From NCBI GenBank assembly GCA_965219925.1, contig OZ244795.1, forward strand, positions 2,356,001-2,420,000: 64,000 nucleotides of DNA, in the 5' to 3' direction. Every line of letters begins with the position of its first letter. The stretch's first letter is position 1. The notes under the pieces are model-generated. The model saw nothing but the letters and a program-made list of their open reading frames with translations. It searched no databases and was not told where the DNA came from. The stretch comes from Bin87 sp965219925. Its GTDB lineage: Bacteria > Chloroflexota > Dehalococcoidia > Lucifugimonadales > UBA3495. Below, piece after piece: positions 53,725 to 62,421 of the stretch. Position numbers and translations under genes: made by a program.

Positions 53725-54399
53725 GTGGTTGTAAAGAAAGGCTCCGCCATCATGGTGGTGTACACCGACGTAGACCCCGAACATGACGCCGAATTCAACG
53801 CCTGGTACAACCAGGAGCACGTGCCCGAACGGTTGAGCGCGCCCGGTTTCCTGGACGCCGCCCGCTACGAGGCCCTCCGCGGCGGCCCCCGGTATCTGGC
53901 CGTTTACGAGCTGGAATCAGTGGACGCCCTGCACACCGATGAGTACCTGCGCATGAGCCGCAACCCCACCGAGTGGAGCCAGCGGATGTCGCCCAACATC
54001 GTCGGTCGCGGCACGGTGCGCAACGTTTACACGCAGATATATCCCGCAGAAAGCGATCCCAATACGCTGGGCCGCGGCATGGCGCCCGCCCTGCAGATCG
54101 GACGAATGGACGTGCCTCCGGATATTGAGGACAAATACAACTACTACTACGACAATATGCGTACCCCCGCCAACCTGCAGATACCAGGTTGTATGCACGT
54201 GCGTCGCTACCATGCCGTTGAGGGTGCGCCCAAATACCTCACCATGTATGAATTCGAGCACGAAAAGGTGCCCGAAACCCAGGCTTGGGAGATCCAGCGG
54301 GGTCAGGATACGATGCACGAGTACATTGGCGGTAGTTACGGCCACGCTCCGGGCTCCCCCGGCGTCTATCGTCGCGTGTTCCCGCCCCGGGCATTCTGA
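53725..54399 (+). CDS. Dimeric alpha-beta barrel (EthD-like) protein
   Basis: About 224 residues with two similar halves, each of EthD/DUF4286-like ferredoxin-fold type: VVYTDVDPEHDAEFNAWYNQEHVPERLSAPGFLDAARYEA in the first (given in outline), and LQIGRMDVPPDIEDKYNYYYDN ... PGCMHVRRYHAVEGAPKYLTMYEFE in the second. The GTG at 53725 has GGGAGG eight bases upstream, a better start than 53611. Such proteins are often accessory to degradation pathways. It is followed 39 bp later by an F420/FMN oxidase-like gene. Confidence 0.82.
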   Translation: MVVKKGSAIMVVYTDVDPEHDAEFNAWYNQEHVPERLSAPGFLDAARYEALRGGPRYLAVYELESVDALHTDEYLRMSRNPTEWSQRMSPNIVGRGTVRNVYTQIYPAESDPNTLGRGMAPALQIGRMDVPPDIEDKYNYYYDNMRTPANLQIPGCMHVRRYHAVEGAPKYLTMYEFEHEKVPETQAWEIQRGQDTMHEYIGGSYGHAPGSPGVYRRVFPPRAF

Positions 54400-54438
54400 G
54401 CAACTCCCGCACTTTCGATACCATGACGAACCGCTGGG

Positions 54439-54876
54439 GTGAATTTGATGCCTCGCCAACTGACACGCCAGGAAGCCCACGCATTTCTCGATAGCAAACC
54501 GGGTTGGATCGCGCTCACTACCATCGGCCCGGATGGATTTCCCCATACCGTGCCCTTGGGGTATTTCCGGTTGGGTGATGACATCCTGATGGGCGTACGA
54601 TCCAACACCCGCAAGCTGAAGAACATCCAGCACAACCCAAAGGTGAGCCTGCTAATAGAAACCGGCGGTTCCATGGGAGACATCAAGGGACTGATGGTGC
54701 AGGGTAACGCGACGGTTCATTCTGACCCGGCGGAAATCCTGCACTACTCCCGCGAAGCCGCCAAATTGCGCGGTGTCCCGGAACACGACCTTCCCACCGA
54801 ACCCAGAACCGGCGCCGCCTACATCAAGGTGTCACCCCATCGCATTCGCTCCTGGGACTACTCGGCGGACGCCTGA
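54439..54876 (+). CDS. Pyridoxamine 5'-phosphate oxidase-fold protein (F420/FMN)
   Basis: The 145-residue split beta-barrel resembles the PPOX class of F420-dependent or FMN oxidoreductases: GWIALTTIGPDGFPHTVPLGYF, ILMGVRSNTRKLKNIQHNPKVSLLIE, GLMVQGNATVHSD and a C-terminal YIKVSPHRIRSWDY. The cofactor cannot be fixed from sequence. The start is GTG at 54439, with an in-frame ATG three codons later. Confidence 0.85.
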   Translation: MNLMPRQLTRQEAHAFLDSKPGWIALTTIGPDGFPHTVPLGYFRLGDDILMGVRSNTRKLKNIQHNPKVSLLIETGGSMGDIKGLMVQGNATVHSDPAEILHYSREAAKLRGVPEHDLPTEPRTGAAYIKVSPHRIRSWDYSADA

Positions 54877-54899
54877 CTGCCTGCCCTCCACGCTAGAGC

Positions 54900-55109
54900 C
54901 TCACGCGTACCCACTTTAATCTGTCATTGCGACCCCGTACTTGATACGGGGGTGGCAATCTCGTCGCCGTAGCAATGATGGTTCCCCGACGTGTGCTCAA
55001 CCTCAACGAGATTGCCACGTCGCTGCGCTCCTCGCAATGACAGGTGGGGGTGGGCGCCCTTCGCAATGACAGTCGGCCAGTTTGGTTTGACAAAGTGGGT
55101 ACGCATGAG
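54900..55109. repeat. CTCACGCGTACCC-type element, first of a composite pair
   Basis: A 210-bp copy ending CTCACGCGTACCCACTTT and AAAGTGGGTACGCATGAG. The flanks ACGCTAGAGC and ACCCTGGAGC agree at eight of ten positions, a slightly decayed duplication. Its right end lies 11 bp from the TGTTGACA element at 55121, the same spacing as at 41280/41292. Confidence 0.85.
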
Positions 55110-55120
55110 ACCCTGGAGCC

Positions 55121-55285
55121 TGTTGACAATTAGCAAACCGGCCCGTCACTCCTGCGAAAGAATGTCACCCCGTACTTGATACGGGGCAGGAGTCCAGAGA
55201 GGGTATGATGAAAGAATCAGAACCGTGATTAACGACTTCGGCCACTGGATTCCCGCTTTCGTGGGAATGACGGTATTTGTCAACA
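55121..55285. repeat. TGTTGACA-ended element, second of a composite pair
   Basis: A 165-bp copy ending TGTTGACAATTAGC and ATTTGTCAACA. Its inside is nearly the reverse complement of the 41096 copy, including CCCCGTACTTGATACGGGG and a TTCCCGC-type palindrome. It lies just before the stop end of the following minus-strand hydrolase gene. Confidence 0.8.
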
Positions 55286-55306
55286 CACCCTGATACGTCG
55301 CGGCGG

Positions 55307-56080
55307 CTAGTGTTGGCCGATGAACTCCAGCACCAGGCCGTTCCAGACCTGGGGTCGTTCCCAAAATGCCCCGTGTCCCGCATCGGCCAGCGACGCAAAA
55401 CGGCTGGTGGGAATGTGCGCCGCCAGCATCCGCATCAGGGCCGGCGGCGAGAGCAGATCGGCCTCCCCGGACAGTATCAGCGTTGGAACCCTCATGGTGG
55501 CCAGCCGCGAATAGGTGATCGGCTGGCGAACCGGTTGCGAGGGCAATGTCCCGTACGGCCGGCTTGCCAGTTCGATTTCCAGCCACCGTTGAGCGCCCTC
55601 CGGATCGGTGCCCCGGTACGACGGCCCCAGCTCCCGCAGGTTCACCGGGAGTTCCTGAATCTCCGCCGGTCGCAGCCGGGTCTGCACCTCCAGATATTCC
55701 GGGTCCTGTACACCGCCGATGGTGTTGGCCGCCACCAGGCTGAGCACACGCTCCGGATGGTCCAGCGCGTAGTCCAGCGCGGTGATCCCGCCCGCCGCAG
55801 TAGCCACCAGGTGGAACCGTTCCAGGCCCAGGCGCTCGACCAGTCCATGCAGGTCATCCCCCACGAAACCCGGCTGCTCGTTGGCGTCGGTCGGCCGCGA
55901 ACGTCCCCAGGTGCGCCGGTCGTACGTGACGCAGCGGTATCCCGCCGTTGTGAACGCCGGCAGTTGATGTACCCAGCTATCGCACGTGCCGGATGCCGCG
56001 TGCAGAAAGATCACCGGCGTTCCAGACCCGCCGGTGTCCTCGAACCACAGGTCCACCCCGGGTAAATTCACAAATGGCAT
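55307..56080 (-). CDS. Alpha/beta hydrolase-fold protein lacking the nucleophile
   Basis: A 257-residue alpha/beta-hydrolase fold with FLHAASGTCDSWVHQLPAF, YDRRTWGRSRPTD and a C-terminal LSGEADLLSPP plus AGHGAFWERPQVW, giving the Asp and His of a triad. The nucleophile elbow reads VATAAGG, so Ala stands where Ser is expected. The protein may be inactive, may act without a nucleophile as in cofactor-free dioxygenases of this fold, or may have another role. A repeat element lies 22 bp upstream of the start. Confidence 0.85.
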   Translation of the reverse strand: MPFVNLPGVDLWFEDTGGSGTPVIFLHAASGTCDSWVHQLPAFTTAGYRCVTYDRRTWGRSRPTDANEQPGFVGDDLHGLVERLGLERFHLVATAAGGITALDYALDHPERVLSLVAANTIGGVQDPEYLEVQTRLRPAEIQELPVNLRELGPSYRGTDPEGAQRWLEIELASRPYGTLPSQPVRQPITYSRLATMRVPTLILSGEADLLSPPALMRMLAAHIPTSRFASLADAGHGAFWERPQVWNGLVLEFIGQH

Positions 56081-56101
56081 AGCTTCAACATCTCCGGTGG
56101 C

Positions 56102-56322
56102 CTCACGCGTACCCGCTTTAATCTGTCATTACGAGCGCAGCGTAGCAATCTCGTCACCGTAGCAATGGCGGTTTGCCGGCGTGTGTTCAACCTCAACGAG
56201 ATTGCCACGTGGTTCGACAGGCTCACCATGAGCGGCTGCGCTCCTTGCAATGACAGGTGGGGGTGGGCGCCCTTCGCAATGACAGTCGGCCAGTTTGGTT
56301 TGACAAAGTGGGTACGCATGAG
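56102..56322. repeat. CTCACGCGTACCC-type element with perfect 10-bp target duplication
   Basis: A 221-bp copy ending CTCACGCGTACCCGCTTT and AAAGTGGGTACGCATGAG around the TGTCATT-type core, with an extra GGCGCCCTTCGCAATGACAG segment near the right arm. CTCCGGTGGC flanks both ends (56092-56101 and 56323-56332), a perfect 10-bp duplication. It separates two alpha/beta hydrolase genes. Confidence 0.88.
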
Positions 56323-56377
56323 CTCCGGTGGCGAATCAAAATCAGGTGGTGAGCGGTATACGTCAGGATGCCACAAC

Positions 56378-57034
56378 TCACGGGTTGATCAGGCCGGAAT
56401 GCCGCGCCACGATGAACGCCTCTCCCCTCTCCACGAAATCTGACACCACGTCGATTAATGCTTCCGGACGATCCGCCATGATGTTGTGGCCCGCGTCGTA
56501 CACCATCGACACGCTGCAGTTGGGAATATTCGCCTTGTAAACGCTTGCTGCTTCCGGAGCCATCGTGCGGTCGTTCAGCCCGAACACAACCAGCGTTGCG
56601 CATTCAATCTCGCCCATCCTGCTCTCCAGGCCCGCATCACAGCCCCCGTCGGCCTCTCCGGCCGGCAAAACGGCCGCTGGGGATATTAGCGCCAGGGCTT
56701 CCACCACTTCCGTCGCCTCCAGGGCGTGCCAAATGGCTGCGCCGGCGGAACCGGAGGCCGCAATCAGCGTGATCTTTTCACTCGTTATCTCACGCACCGC
56801 CTGGCCGGTTAGCCTGGCCGCGTCCTTCGACATCCCGGTTCCGTCCGGTTCCAGCCGAATCACCCGGTATTTGCCGGCCAAAGCGTCCTGGAGTTGCCCC
56901 ATGCCGGCGCCACCGCCATCCAGAATCACCACGACTTCGCCGGCGCCGGCTTCCCAATAGCGGATGCTCTCACCCGCAACGTCAACCAGCCGCTCCGTTT
57001 GAGAAACCTCAGAATCCGCCGAAGTGCCTGCCAT
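56378..57034 (-). CDS. Alpha/beta hydrolase
   Basis: A 218-residue alpha/beta-hydrolase fold: VVILDGGGAGMGQLQDALAG, VIRLEPDGTGMSKDAA, the elbow ASGSAGAAI with Ser, GLNDRTMAPEA with Asp and YDAGHNIMADRPEAL with His. The lid region is short. The substrate is unknown. It starts about 35 bp after the end of the LLM gene on the same strand, so they may be one unit. Confidence 0.85.
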   Translation of the reverse strand: MAGTSADSEVSQTERLVDVAGESIRYWEAGAGEVVVILDGGGAGMGQLQDALAGKYRVIRLEPDGTGMSKDAARLTGQAVREITSEKITLIAASGSAGAAIWHALEATEVVEALALISPAAVLPAGEADGGCDAGLESRMGEIECATLVVFGLNDRTMAPEAASVYKANIPNCSVSMVYDAGHNIMADRPEALIDVVSDFVERGEAFIVARHSGLINP

Positions 57035-57069
57035 TCGTTGCTCCCCAACCCTTGGCCGCGATTACCCTT

Positions 57070-58176
57070 CTAAAACTCTCGGATGCGAGGCAGCACTTCC
57101 CGGCCGAACAAGTCGATTTCCCGCATGACTTCCTGGTGAGTGACGCCCGGTTGCTGGAAAAACAGGTCCACCACCCCCGCCCCACACTCGTCATGGAACT
57201 GCTTGATCTGCTTCACCACCGTGTCCGGACTCCCCATGAAATTCAGCCGGCCCGCCACTCCAACCACATCACCCTGGGGACTGCCCGCCACGGCTGCGCG
57301 CAGGCTTGACCCGTCGATTTGGCGTGCTTCATTCACCGCGCGCGAAGCTCCGGGGCTCATCTCAATCCCACGCGGCACCGGACCCATCCCCGTGCGTTGT
57401 GCCAGCCATTCTTCGGCCTGCTTATCGGTTTCAGCCAAGTAGATGCTGCCCCGGTACACTACCTGATCCGGCTCCGGCTTCCATTCGGACTCTTCACACC
57501 ATTGCAGATATTTGCGGGTGATCGTAGCCATGTTCTCCGGCTGCACAAACGATACCCCAAGCCCAAGCTGATGCTCGGCGGCGTAGCGCACCGTGTCATC
57601 GCTACGGGTGCAAACTATCACCGGCGGCAGGGGTTGCTGAACCGGCAACGGCCACACCGCCACGGTACGAAACCGGTGATAGCGTCCCTCCCACGAGAAC
57701 GGTTGCGGTTCGGTCAGCGCCTTCAGGATTAGATCCATTCCCTCAAACAGGCGCCCGCGACCCTCGGCGGGGTTGACGCCGTAGGTCTGGTCTTCGTTCG
57801 GGGTTCCCCGCAGGAATCCAATGATCAAACGTCCATTGGTCAGGTTGTCCAGCAATCCCAGTTCCTCGGCGCAACGGATCGGATTGTTCAGGGGCAACAG
57901 CTGCCCCAGCATCGCGATCTTCACCTTCTTGCACCGTTCGGCCACCGCCGCCGCCATCACTGCGGGAGTGCCGGTGGCAATCCGCCCCGAGTAGTGATGT
58001 TCGGAAAAACTGACCCAGTCAAATCCCATTTCCTCGGCAAATTCGCACTCGGCGATACCGTCCTGGTAACTCTGCACGGAGGATTCCGGATCGTGATAAC
58101 CCGGTGGCATGGGCCAGGTCGTGGGGAACAGGTGCCGCTGGGACCACCCCATCGCGCCAAGATAAGATGCCTTCAT
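57070..58176 (-). CDS. LLM class flavin-dependent oxidoreductase
   Basis: A 368-residue luciferase-like enzyme: EFAEEMGFDWVSFSEHHYSGR, VKIAMLGQLLPLNNPIRCAEELGLLDNLTNGR in outline, LIIGFLRGTP and SPDTVVKQIKQFHDECGAGVVDLF. It belongs to the bacterial luciferase-like monooxygenase group, likely FMN-dependent. It is the second LLM gene of the window and longer than the 35831 copy. Confidence 0.9.
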   Translation of the reverse strand: MKASYLGAMGWSQRHLFPTTWPMPPGYHDPESSVQSYQDGIAECEFAEEMGFDWVSFSEHHYSGRIATGTPAVMAAAVAERCKKVKIAMLGQLLPLNNPIRCAEELGLLDNLTNGRLIIGFLRGTPNEDQTYGVNPAEGRGRLFEGMDLILKALTEPQPFSWEGRYHRFRTVAVWPLPVQQPLPPVIVCTRSDDTVRYAAEHQLGLGVSFVQPENMATITRKYLQWCEESEWKPEPDQVVYRGSIYLAETDKQAEEWLAQRTGMGPVPRGIEMSPGASRAVNEARQIDGSSLRAAVAGSPQGDVVGVAGRLNFMGSPDTVVKQIKQFHDECGAGVVDLFFQQPGVTHQEVMREIDLFGREVLPRIREF

Positions 58177-58219
58177 TGTTTCCCTCCGTTCGCCTCGGGA
58201 TGATGCAATGCGCCGGGCC

Positions 58220-59146
58220 TTACGGCTGCCAGTGTGGGGGCAGGCTGGGCGCGGCGAGCCCGAATTGCCGAGTCAACCATTCTTCGCTGAACACACCATC
58301 TTTATACCCGGAATGCTCTGCCTCATGCACCTCGGTGTCTCCCTTTATCGCCTGCGCCAACGGTTGCAAAGCGGCGGCGTCCAGCGCCGTGCCATGCGCG
58401 CCGGCCATCAGCAGGGTGGCGGCGCTGACCCGGGGCGCGAACCACCTGATATCGAAGTATGACAACGTGCGGCGCACCTGTTCCTGGCGGGCGGGATGCA
58501 GACGCAGGTAGTCGTTGATTTCCTCCAGCGGATATGCTGCGGTGCGGGGAGCCAGCTCTGCCGCCGCGTACGACAGGGCCGGGCCGCAGACCGCGTGGGT
58601 AATTTGCGGACACAGGGCCGCGGTGGTCAGGGCCAGATCCGGCCCGATGGCCGCGATGCGCGTCCCGTCCACCTCCGGTCGGCTGGCCAAATATTCCACG
58701 CCTCGGCAACAGTCCGCCACGATTCCCCGGTACACGTAGGTTTCGTGATCGGAGATTCCGTCGGTCAGGAGCCCCGGGAAACTCGCCGCGTACGGTTGGT
58801 CTGCCAGCCGCTGGCCACGCACACAGATGGAGAAAGTTACATACTGCCGGCGCTGACCGTTGGCAGTGCCCTGCGGCACCAGATCCACCACACTCCCGTA
58901 ACGGGGCAAAAAATACTTGGCCGGAAATGGCCCGTCTCCCACCGGAATGCTCAGGTATCCATAAATCCGGTAGGGGCCAATCGATGTGAGGCGGACGCCG
59001 TAGGCCGTCGCAAAATCGGTCGACCGCAGTGGGATCTCCACGACTTCCGGGGCCGCCGGCAGCTGCGCCAACCGGTCCAGGGTCGCCTGCCAGTAGCTGT
59101 CGAAGTCAGCCGGCTTGGTTCCGCTCATTGTCGTCATATCGTCCAA
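58220..59146 (-). CDS. Acetylxylan esterase-like protein without catalytic Ser
   Basis: A 308-residue AXE1-type alpha/beta hydrolase, paralogous to the next gene upstream and of equal length. The shared layout is FDSYWQATLDRL, GPYRIYGYLSIPVG, YVYRGIVADCCRGVEYLASRPEVDGTRIAAIG in outline. The elbow reads GPDLALT, with Asp in place of the Ser seen in the paralogue, so classical esterase chemistry looks lost. It follows the intact paralogue by 4 bp and appears to be a diverged duplicate. Confidence 0.8.
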   Translation of the reverse strand: MDDMTTMSGTKPADFDSYWQATLDRLAQLPAAPEVVEIPLRSTDFATAYGVRLTSIGPYRIYGYLSIPVGDGPFPAKYFLPRYGSVVDLVPQGTANGQRRQYVTFSICVRGQRLADQPYAASFPGLLTDGISDHETYVYRGIVADCCRGVEYLASRPEVDGTRIAAIGPDLALTTAALCPQITHAVCGPALSYAAAELAPRTAAYPLEEINDYLRLHPARQEQVRRTLSYFDIRWFAPRVSAATLLMAGAHGTALDAAALQPLAQAIKGDTEVHEAEHSGYKDGVFSEEWLTRQFGLAAPSLPPHWQP

Positions 59147-59150
59147 ACCG

Positions 59151-60077
59151 CTAGGGCTTCAGGTGTTTCGCCATGAACGCATCCACGATGGCCCCGTGCT
59201 CATGGTTGTTGGCGTCGTGGCCGTGGCCGTCGTAGCCGTAAATTTTCTTGTCGGCGCTGGCGATGGCGTTGAACATCGCGTAGCCGGTCTCCGGCGGACA
59301 CGTGCTGTCCTGCAGCCCAACGCTGACGATTATCGGGCAGTTGATTCGGTGTGCCAGGTTGATGCCGTCAAAGTAAGCCAGAGTGTTTTCCACCTGTGCC
59401 CGGCTTCCCGGATTCATCCGCAGGTAGTCGGCTATCTCCTGGTACGGATAGGCGTCGGTCAGCTCAATGGCGTCCATGTATCCGCACAGGTATGGAGCCC
59501 CGGCAGCGGCCGCCTTGATCTCGGGACGCAAAGCAGCGGTGGACACCGTCAACCCGCCGCCCTGGCTGTGTCCGGTCACGCCGATTCTGTCGCCGTCCAC
59601 TTCCTCCCGGCCCAGCAGGAACTCCACCGCTCGGCAGGCATCCATGTAGAAACCCCGGTAGGAATAAGTGTTCCGGTCCACCATGCCGTAGGTGAGCAGT
59701 CCGGGATAGCCGGGATTGAACTGCCGGTTGCTCCGAAGTTTTCCCCGCGGGGCCACGCTGAACGCCGCATAATTCTTGCGCGCCCAAACCTTCGGAATCG
59801 GTGGCTCCATGTTGTATCCCGGCACCTGCAGCAGCCCCGGCAGCCGACCGTCCCGCTGTTTGGGCAGGGCGTACCATCCGGCGATCCGCACCTGGTCCAA
59901 GCTGGTGAAGAACACCTCGTACACATCGATCTCTTCAGATGACCGCAACGGATTGTGGACCACTTCCGGTTCCAGCGGAATCCTGGCGGTCTCCGCCAGC
60001 ACATCTTCCCAGAATTCGTCGATGTCATCGGGTTTCTTGACTATGGTTTCGTATTTGTCAGCCGCTAACCTGGGCAT
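59151..60077 (-). CDS. Acetylxylan esterase-family hydrolase
   Basis: The 308-residue AXE1-family protein has the nucleophile elbow GHSQGGG with Ser, Asp in GLQDSTCPPETG and His in GHGHDANNHE, a complete triad. LPGLLQVPGYN, YSYRGFYMDACRAVEFL and DYLRMNPGSR are further family segments. Members deacetylate xylan oligomers or cephalosporin C, but the natural substrate here is unknown. It is upstream of the catalytic-Ser-lacking paralogue. Confidence 0.9.
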   Translation of the reverse strand: MPRLAADKYETIVKKPDDIDEFWEDVLAETARIPLEPEVVHNPLRSSEEIDVYEVFFTSLDQVRIAGWYALPKQRDGRLPGLLQVPGYNMEPPIPKVWARKNYAAFSVAPRGKLRSNRQFNPGYPGLLTYGMVDRNTYSYRGFYMDACRAVEFLLGREEVDGDRIGVTGHSQGGGLTVSTAALRPEIKAAAAGAPYLCGYMDAIELTDAYPYQEIADYLRMNPGSRAQVENTLAYFDGINLAHRINCPIIVSVGLQDSTCPPETGYAMFNAIASADKKIYGYDGHGHDANNHEHGAIVDAFMAKHLKP

Positions 60078-60107
60078 ACCACTCCTCTCAGGGCGACCTG
60101 TCAGCCC

Positions 60108-61832
60108 CTAAACATCTTCAACCGGGACCGTTGCGATGCCGTAAGTGCCGTAGAAGAAATTGGCGTAGTGAGTTGATCCTCCGGTCACGAACAGCAAGTA
60201 TTGCTCGGGGCTTTCCAGGGCCGGAATCGTAGCGTCCGCATCATTTTCCAGATGCTGTAACTCAGGGTGCGAGAGCCATTTTCCGTCCGCATCCTTGGGC
60301 ATCCCGCGCGATCCCAGGGCTTCGCTCAGCGGAACACGGCAATGCTCGTACAACCACTCCTGGGTGTCCTGTTTGCCCATCCCTGCCTCGGCCAGAATGA
60401 CCGCCCGCGAGGGACTGAGTATGATGGGATGGTAGGGGCCCTGGTACTCCACGCGCTTGTTGGTATGACCCACCTGCGCCGACTGCCGACCTCGGATCCA
60501 GCTTCCTCCGCCCGCGTGGCGATAGAACATCATGGAAGCAATGTTGTCCAGAGTGTCGTGGTGGTTCTTGGAATTGGAATCGAGAATGTCAGTCGGACCC
60601 GTTACCGTAACGACTGTTACCGCGCTCTCTTCACGCTGGTACCCCTTGTCCATGTGGTAGGGCTGCCACGGACTCAGCGCCTCATTCTCTGCGATGCACA
60701 TCCCGAACTTGGTCGGCAACCCGATGAAATTGGGGTCTCCGGCGCCCGGCTTGCAGTATCCGATGTTAATCAGGCAGAGGCGCAATGCCCGCCCGATGGC
60801 GGTGTTGGGCCGGTTCACCACGCCCGGCCCCATCGCGGATGTACCAAAGTTGATCCCGGCCTTCTCGGTGATGGGCCCGTTCACCAGAATCAGCGGCGCT
60901 TCCGTGTGGCCCGAAACCTGCATGTCCCGGTGGTTCATCTCCGGCTGTGCAATGCAGTCGATGGCGGCCAGCAGGATGGGAAACTGCTCCGGGCTGCATC
61001 CGGCCATCACCGCGTTGACCGCTATCTTCTCCACGGTCGCCAGGCCGAAGCCAGGCTCCATGACCATCACTACATCCTGCGGGCTGCGTCCGGTTCCCTT
61101 GAGCATTGCCTCGACGGCTGCCGGCGTGGGCGGAATGACGGGCATACCGTCGCTCCAGTCCCGCTCTTCCAGAAACAGGTTAACCGCGTCAAGGCCCAGC
61201 GGTGATTCGTCCAGCTCCACCGTGAACATCTCGGTGCCCTGGTTCCCGTTCCTGGCCCTCTGCCGTGGAGCCGGCAATGCGGTCAGGCTGGTCAACCCCA
61301 GGATGATGTCTTCGATCTGCTCGTCCACCATTCGGCAGATGTAGTCGGCCTGCTGGCCCGACGTGGCGTGGGGAATCGTTACGAATGCCGTGCTGGGTTG
61401 ACCCCAACCGTCAACGCAGGATTGCCAGGCCCGGGCAAAGCTGCGCGCCGCGATACCTACCACCGGAACACCGGCCTTTTCCATGGCAACCATGTCGTGG
61501 GCAAGCCACGACGTACAGCCCCCTCAATGGGCAGTGGCGCCAATCATGGCGTCAACTTCCCCCGCAATGAGCGCGGCTTCCTCATCGTCGATGTGGTTAC
61601 CCCGGCTCAGCGCAACGCGGCCCGGTCTAACCTCGCCGCCATATCGTTCAAATTTGACGTTGGGGAAACGGCGGCCGATGTGTTCCGCAGCCCGGTTGAC
61701 GGCCACGTCCGCGCCGCCGGTCATGTTGTTGTAGAGCCCAATCGTCTTGCCTTCCAGCGTCTCCAGGCGTGGGGCCGGCGGCACTTTGAAATCAACGCGA
61801 TCCGCAGCGGGAGACATGATCTGCAGCTTCAT
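60108..61832 (-). CDS. UGSC-family selenoprotein (in-frame TGA) fused to a second domain
   Basis: The gene joins two open segments, 61832-61527 (102 codons) and 61523-60108, which are in the same frame and separated only by TGA at 61526-61524. Reading TGA as selenocysteine gives U103 in AHUGGCTSW, a UGSC/CGSC-type redox motif, followed by LAHDMVAMEKAGVPVVGI as in that family. A perfect 7-bp stem with a 5-base loop starts 11 bases after the TGA (61512-61494), as expected of a bacterial SECIS. The C-terminal ~350 residues (WSDGMPVIPPTPAAVEAML ... RHAGGGSWI) are a second, unnamed conserved domain. AGGAG precedes the ATG. Total length 574 residues. Confidence 0.85.
61494..61526 (-). promoter_or_regulatory. 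Bacterial SECIS-like hairpin after in-frame TGA
   Basis: On the minus strand TGA (61526-61524) is followed by 11 bases, then stem GTCGTGG, loop CTTGC and stem CCACGAC. The loop starts 18 bases after the TGA, inside the usual range. Opening the top G-C pair gives a 7-base loop that starts with G, closer to the consensus. Confidence 0.7.
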
Positions 61833-62061
61833 ACCGTGCTCCTGTCAATATCGGTTTGCTATGCGCCGAGCATACGTTGCACACCCGCCGCCGTCAACAA
61901 AAGCATAACGCCAGCCCGTGCAAATCCGTCGCTGCGCTCCGCGCAGTGACGCGGCAATCTCGTTGTAATCCGCTCGTCCTGAGCTTGTCGAAGAACGACC
62001 GTTCCATGAGGTCTGATATAGTTGGTAGCAACACAGATGCAGGACTGGTTCGGGGCAGCGT

Positions 62062-62376
62062 ATGAATCTTGAAGAACGATTCCACGAAGCGATGCTTGGA
62101 ATTTACGAAGAGGCGGCGACGTTCGACTACCGTCCCACCTACTTCCTCAGGATGGTAAACGAACAGGGTGGACTATCAGCCGCTAGGAATTTGCTCAACA
62201 GTGCTGAATTGACAGAAGGATTAGTGCGTCTGTGGCAAGAAGATCGGCTTGACATATCAGTGGAAGCGCTGGTTCTCCATGAACCGTGGAACGCCTTATT
62301 CACGGCTGAAGAGTTGGCCAAAGCCCGTTATCTCTTGGAAGAGATGGGATATTATCCTGAAAGCCGAGGTAACTGA
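62062..62376 (+). CDS. Small conserved hypothetical protein
   Basis: A 104-residue protein, MNLEERFHEAMLGIYEEA, with conserved-looking segments TYFLRMVNEQGGLSAARNLLNS, GLVRLWQEDRLDISVEALVL and FTAEELAKARYLLEEMGYYP. The pattern is familiar from small bacterial proteins of unknown function. It has no membrane or signal features and precedes the nitroreductase by 45 bp. Confidence 0.75.
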   Translation: MNLEERFHEAMLGIYEEAATFDYRPTYFLRMVNEQGGLSAARNLLNSAELTEGLVRLWQEDRLDISVEALVLHEPWNALFTAEELAKARYLLEEMGYYPESRGN

Positions 62377-62421
62377 AAACATCAACTTGAAAAATTGTCA
62401 GTTGTTCCGGGAGGTTTCACT

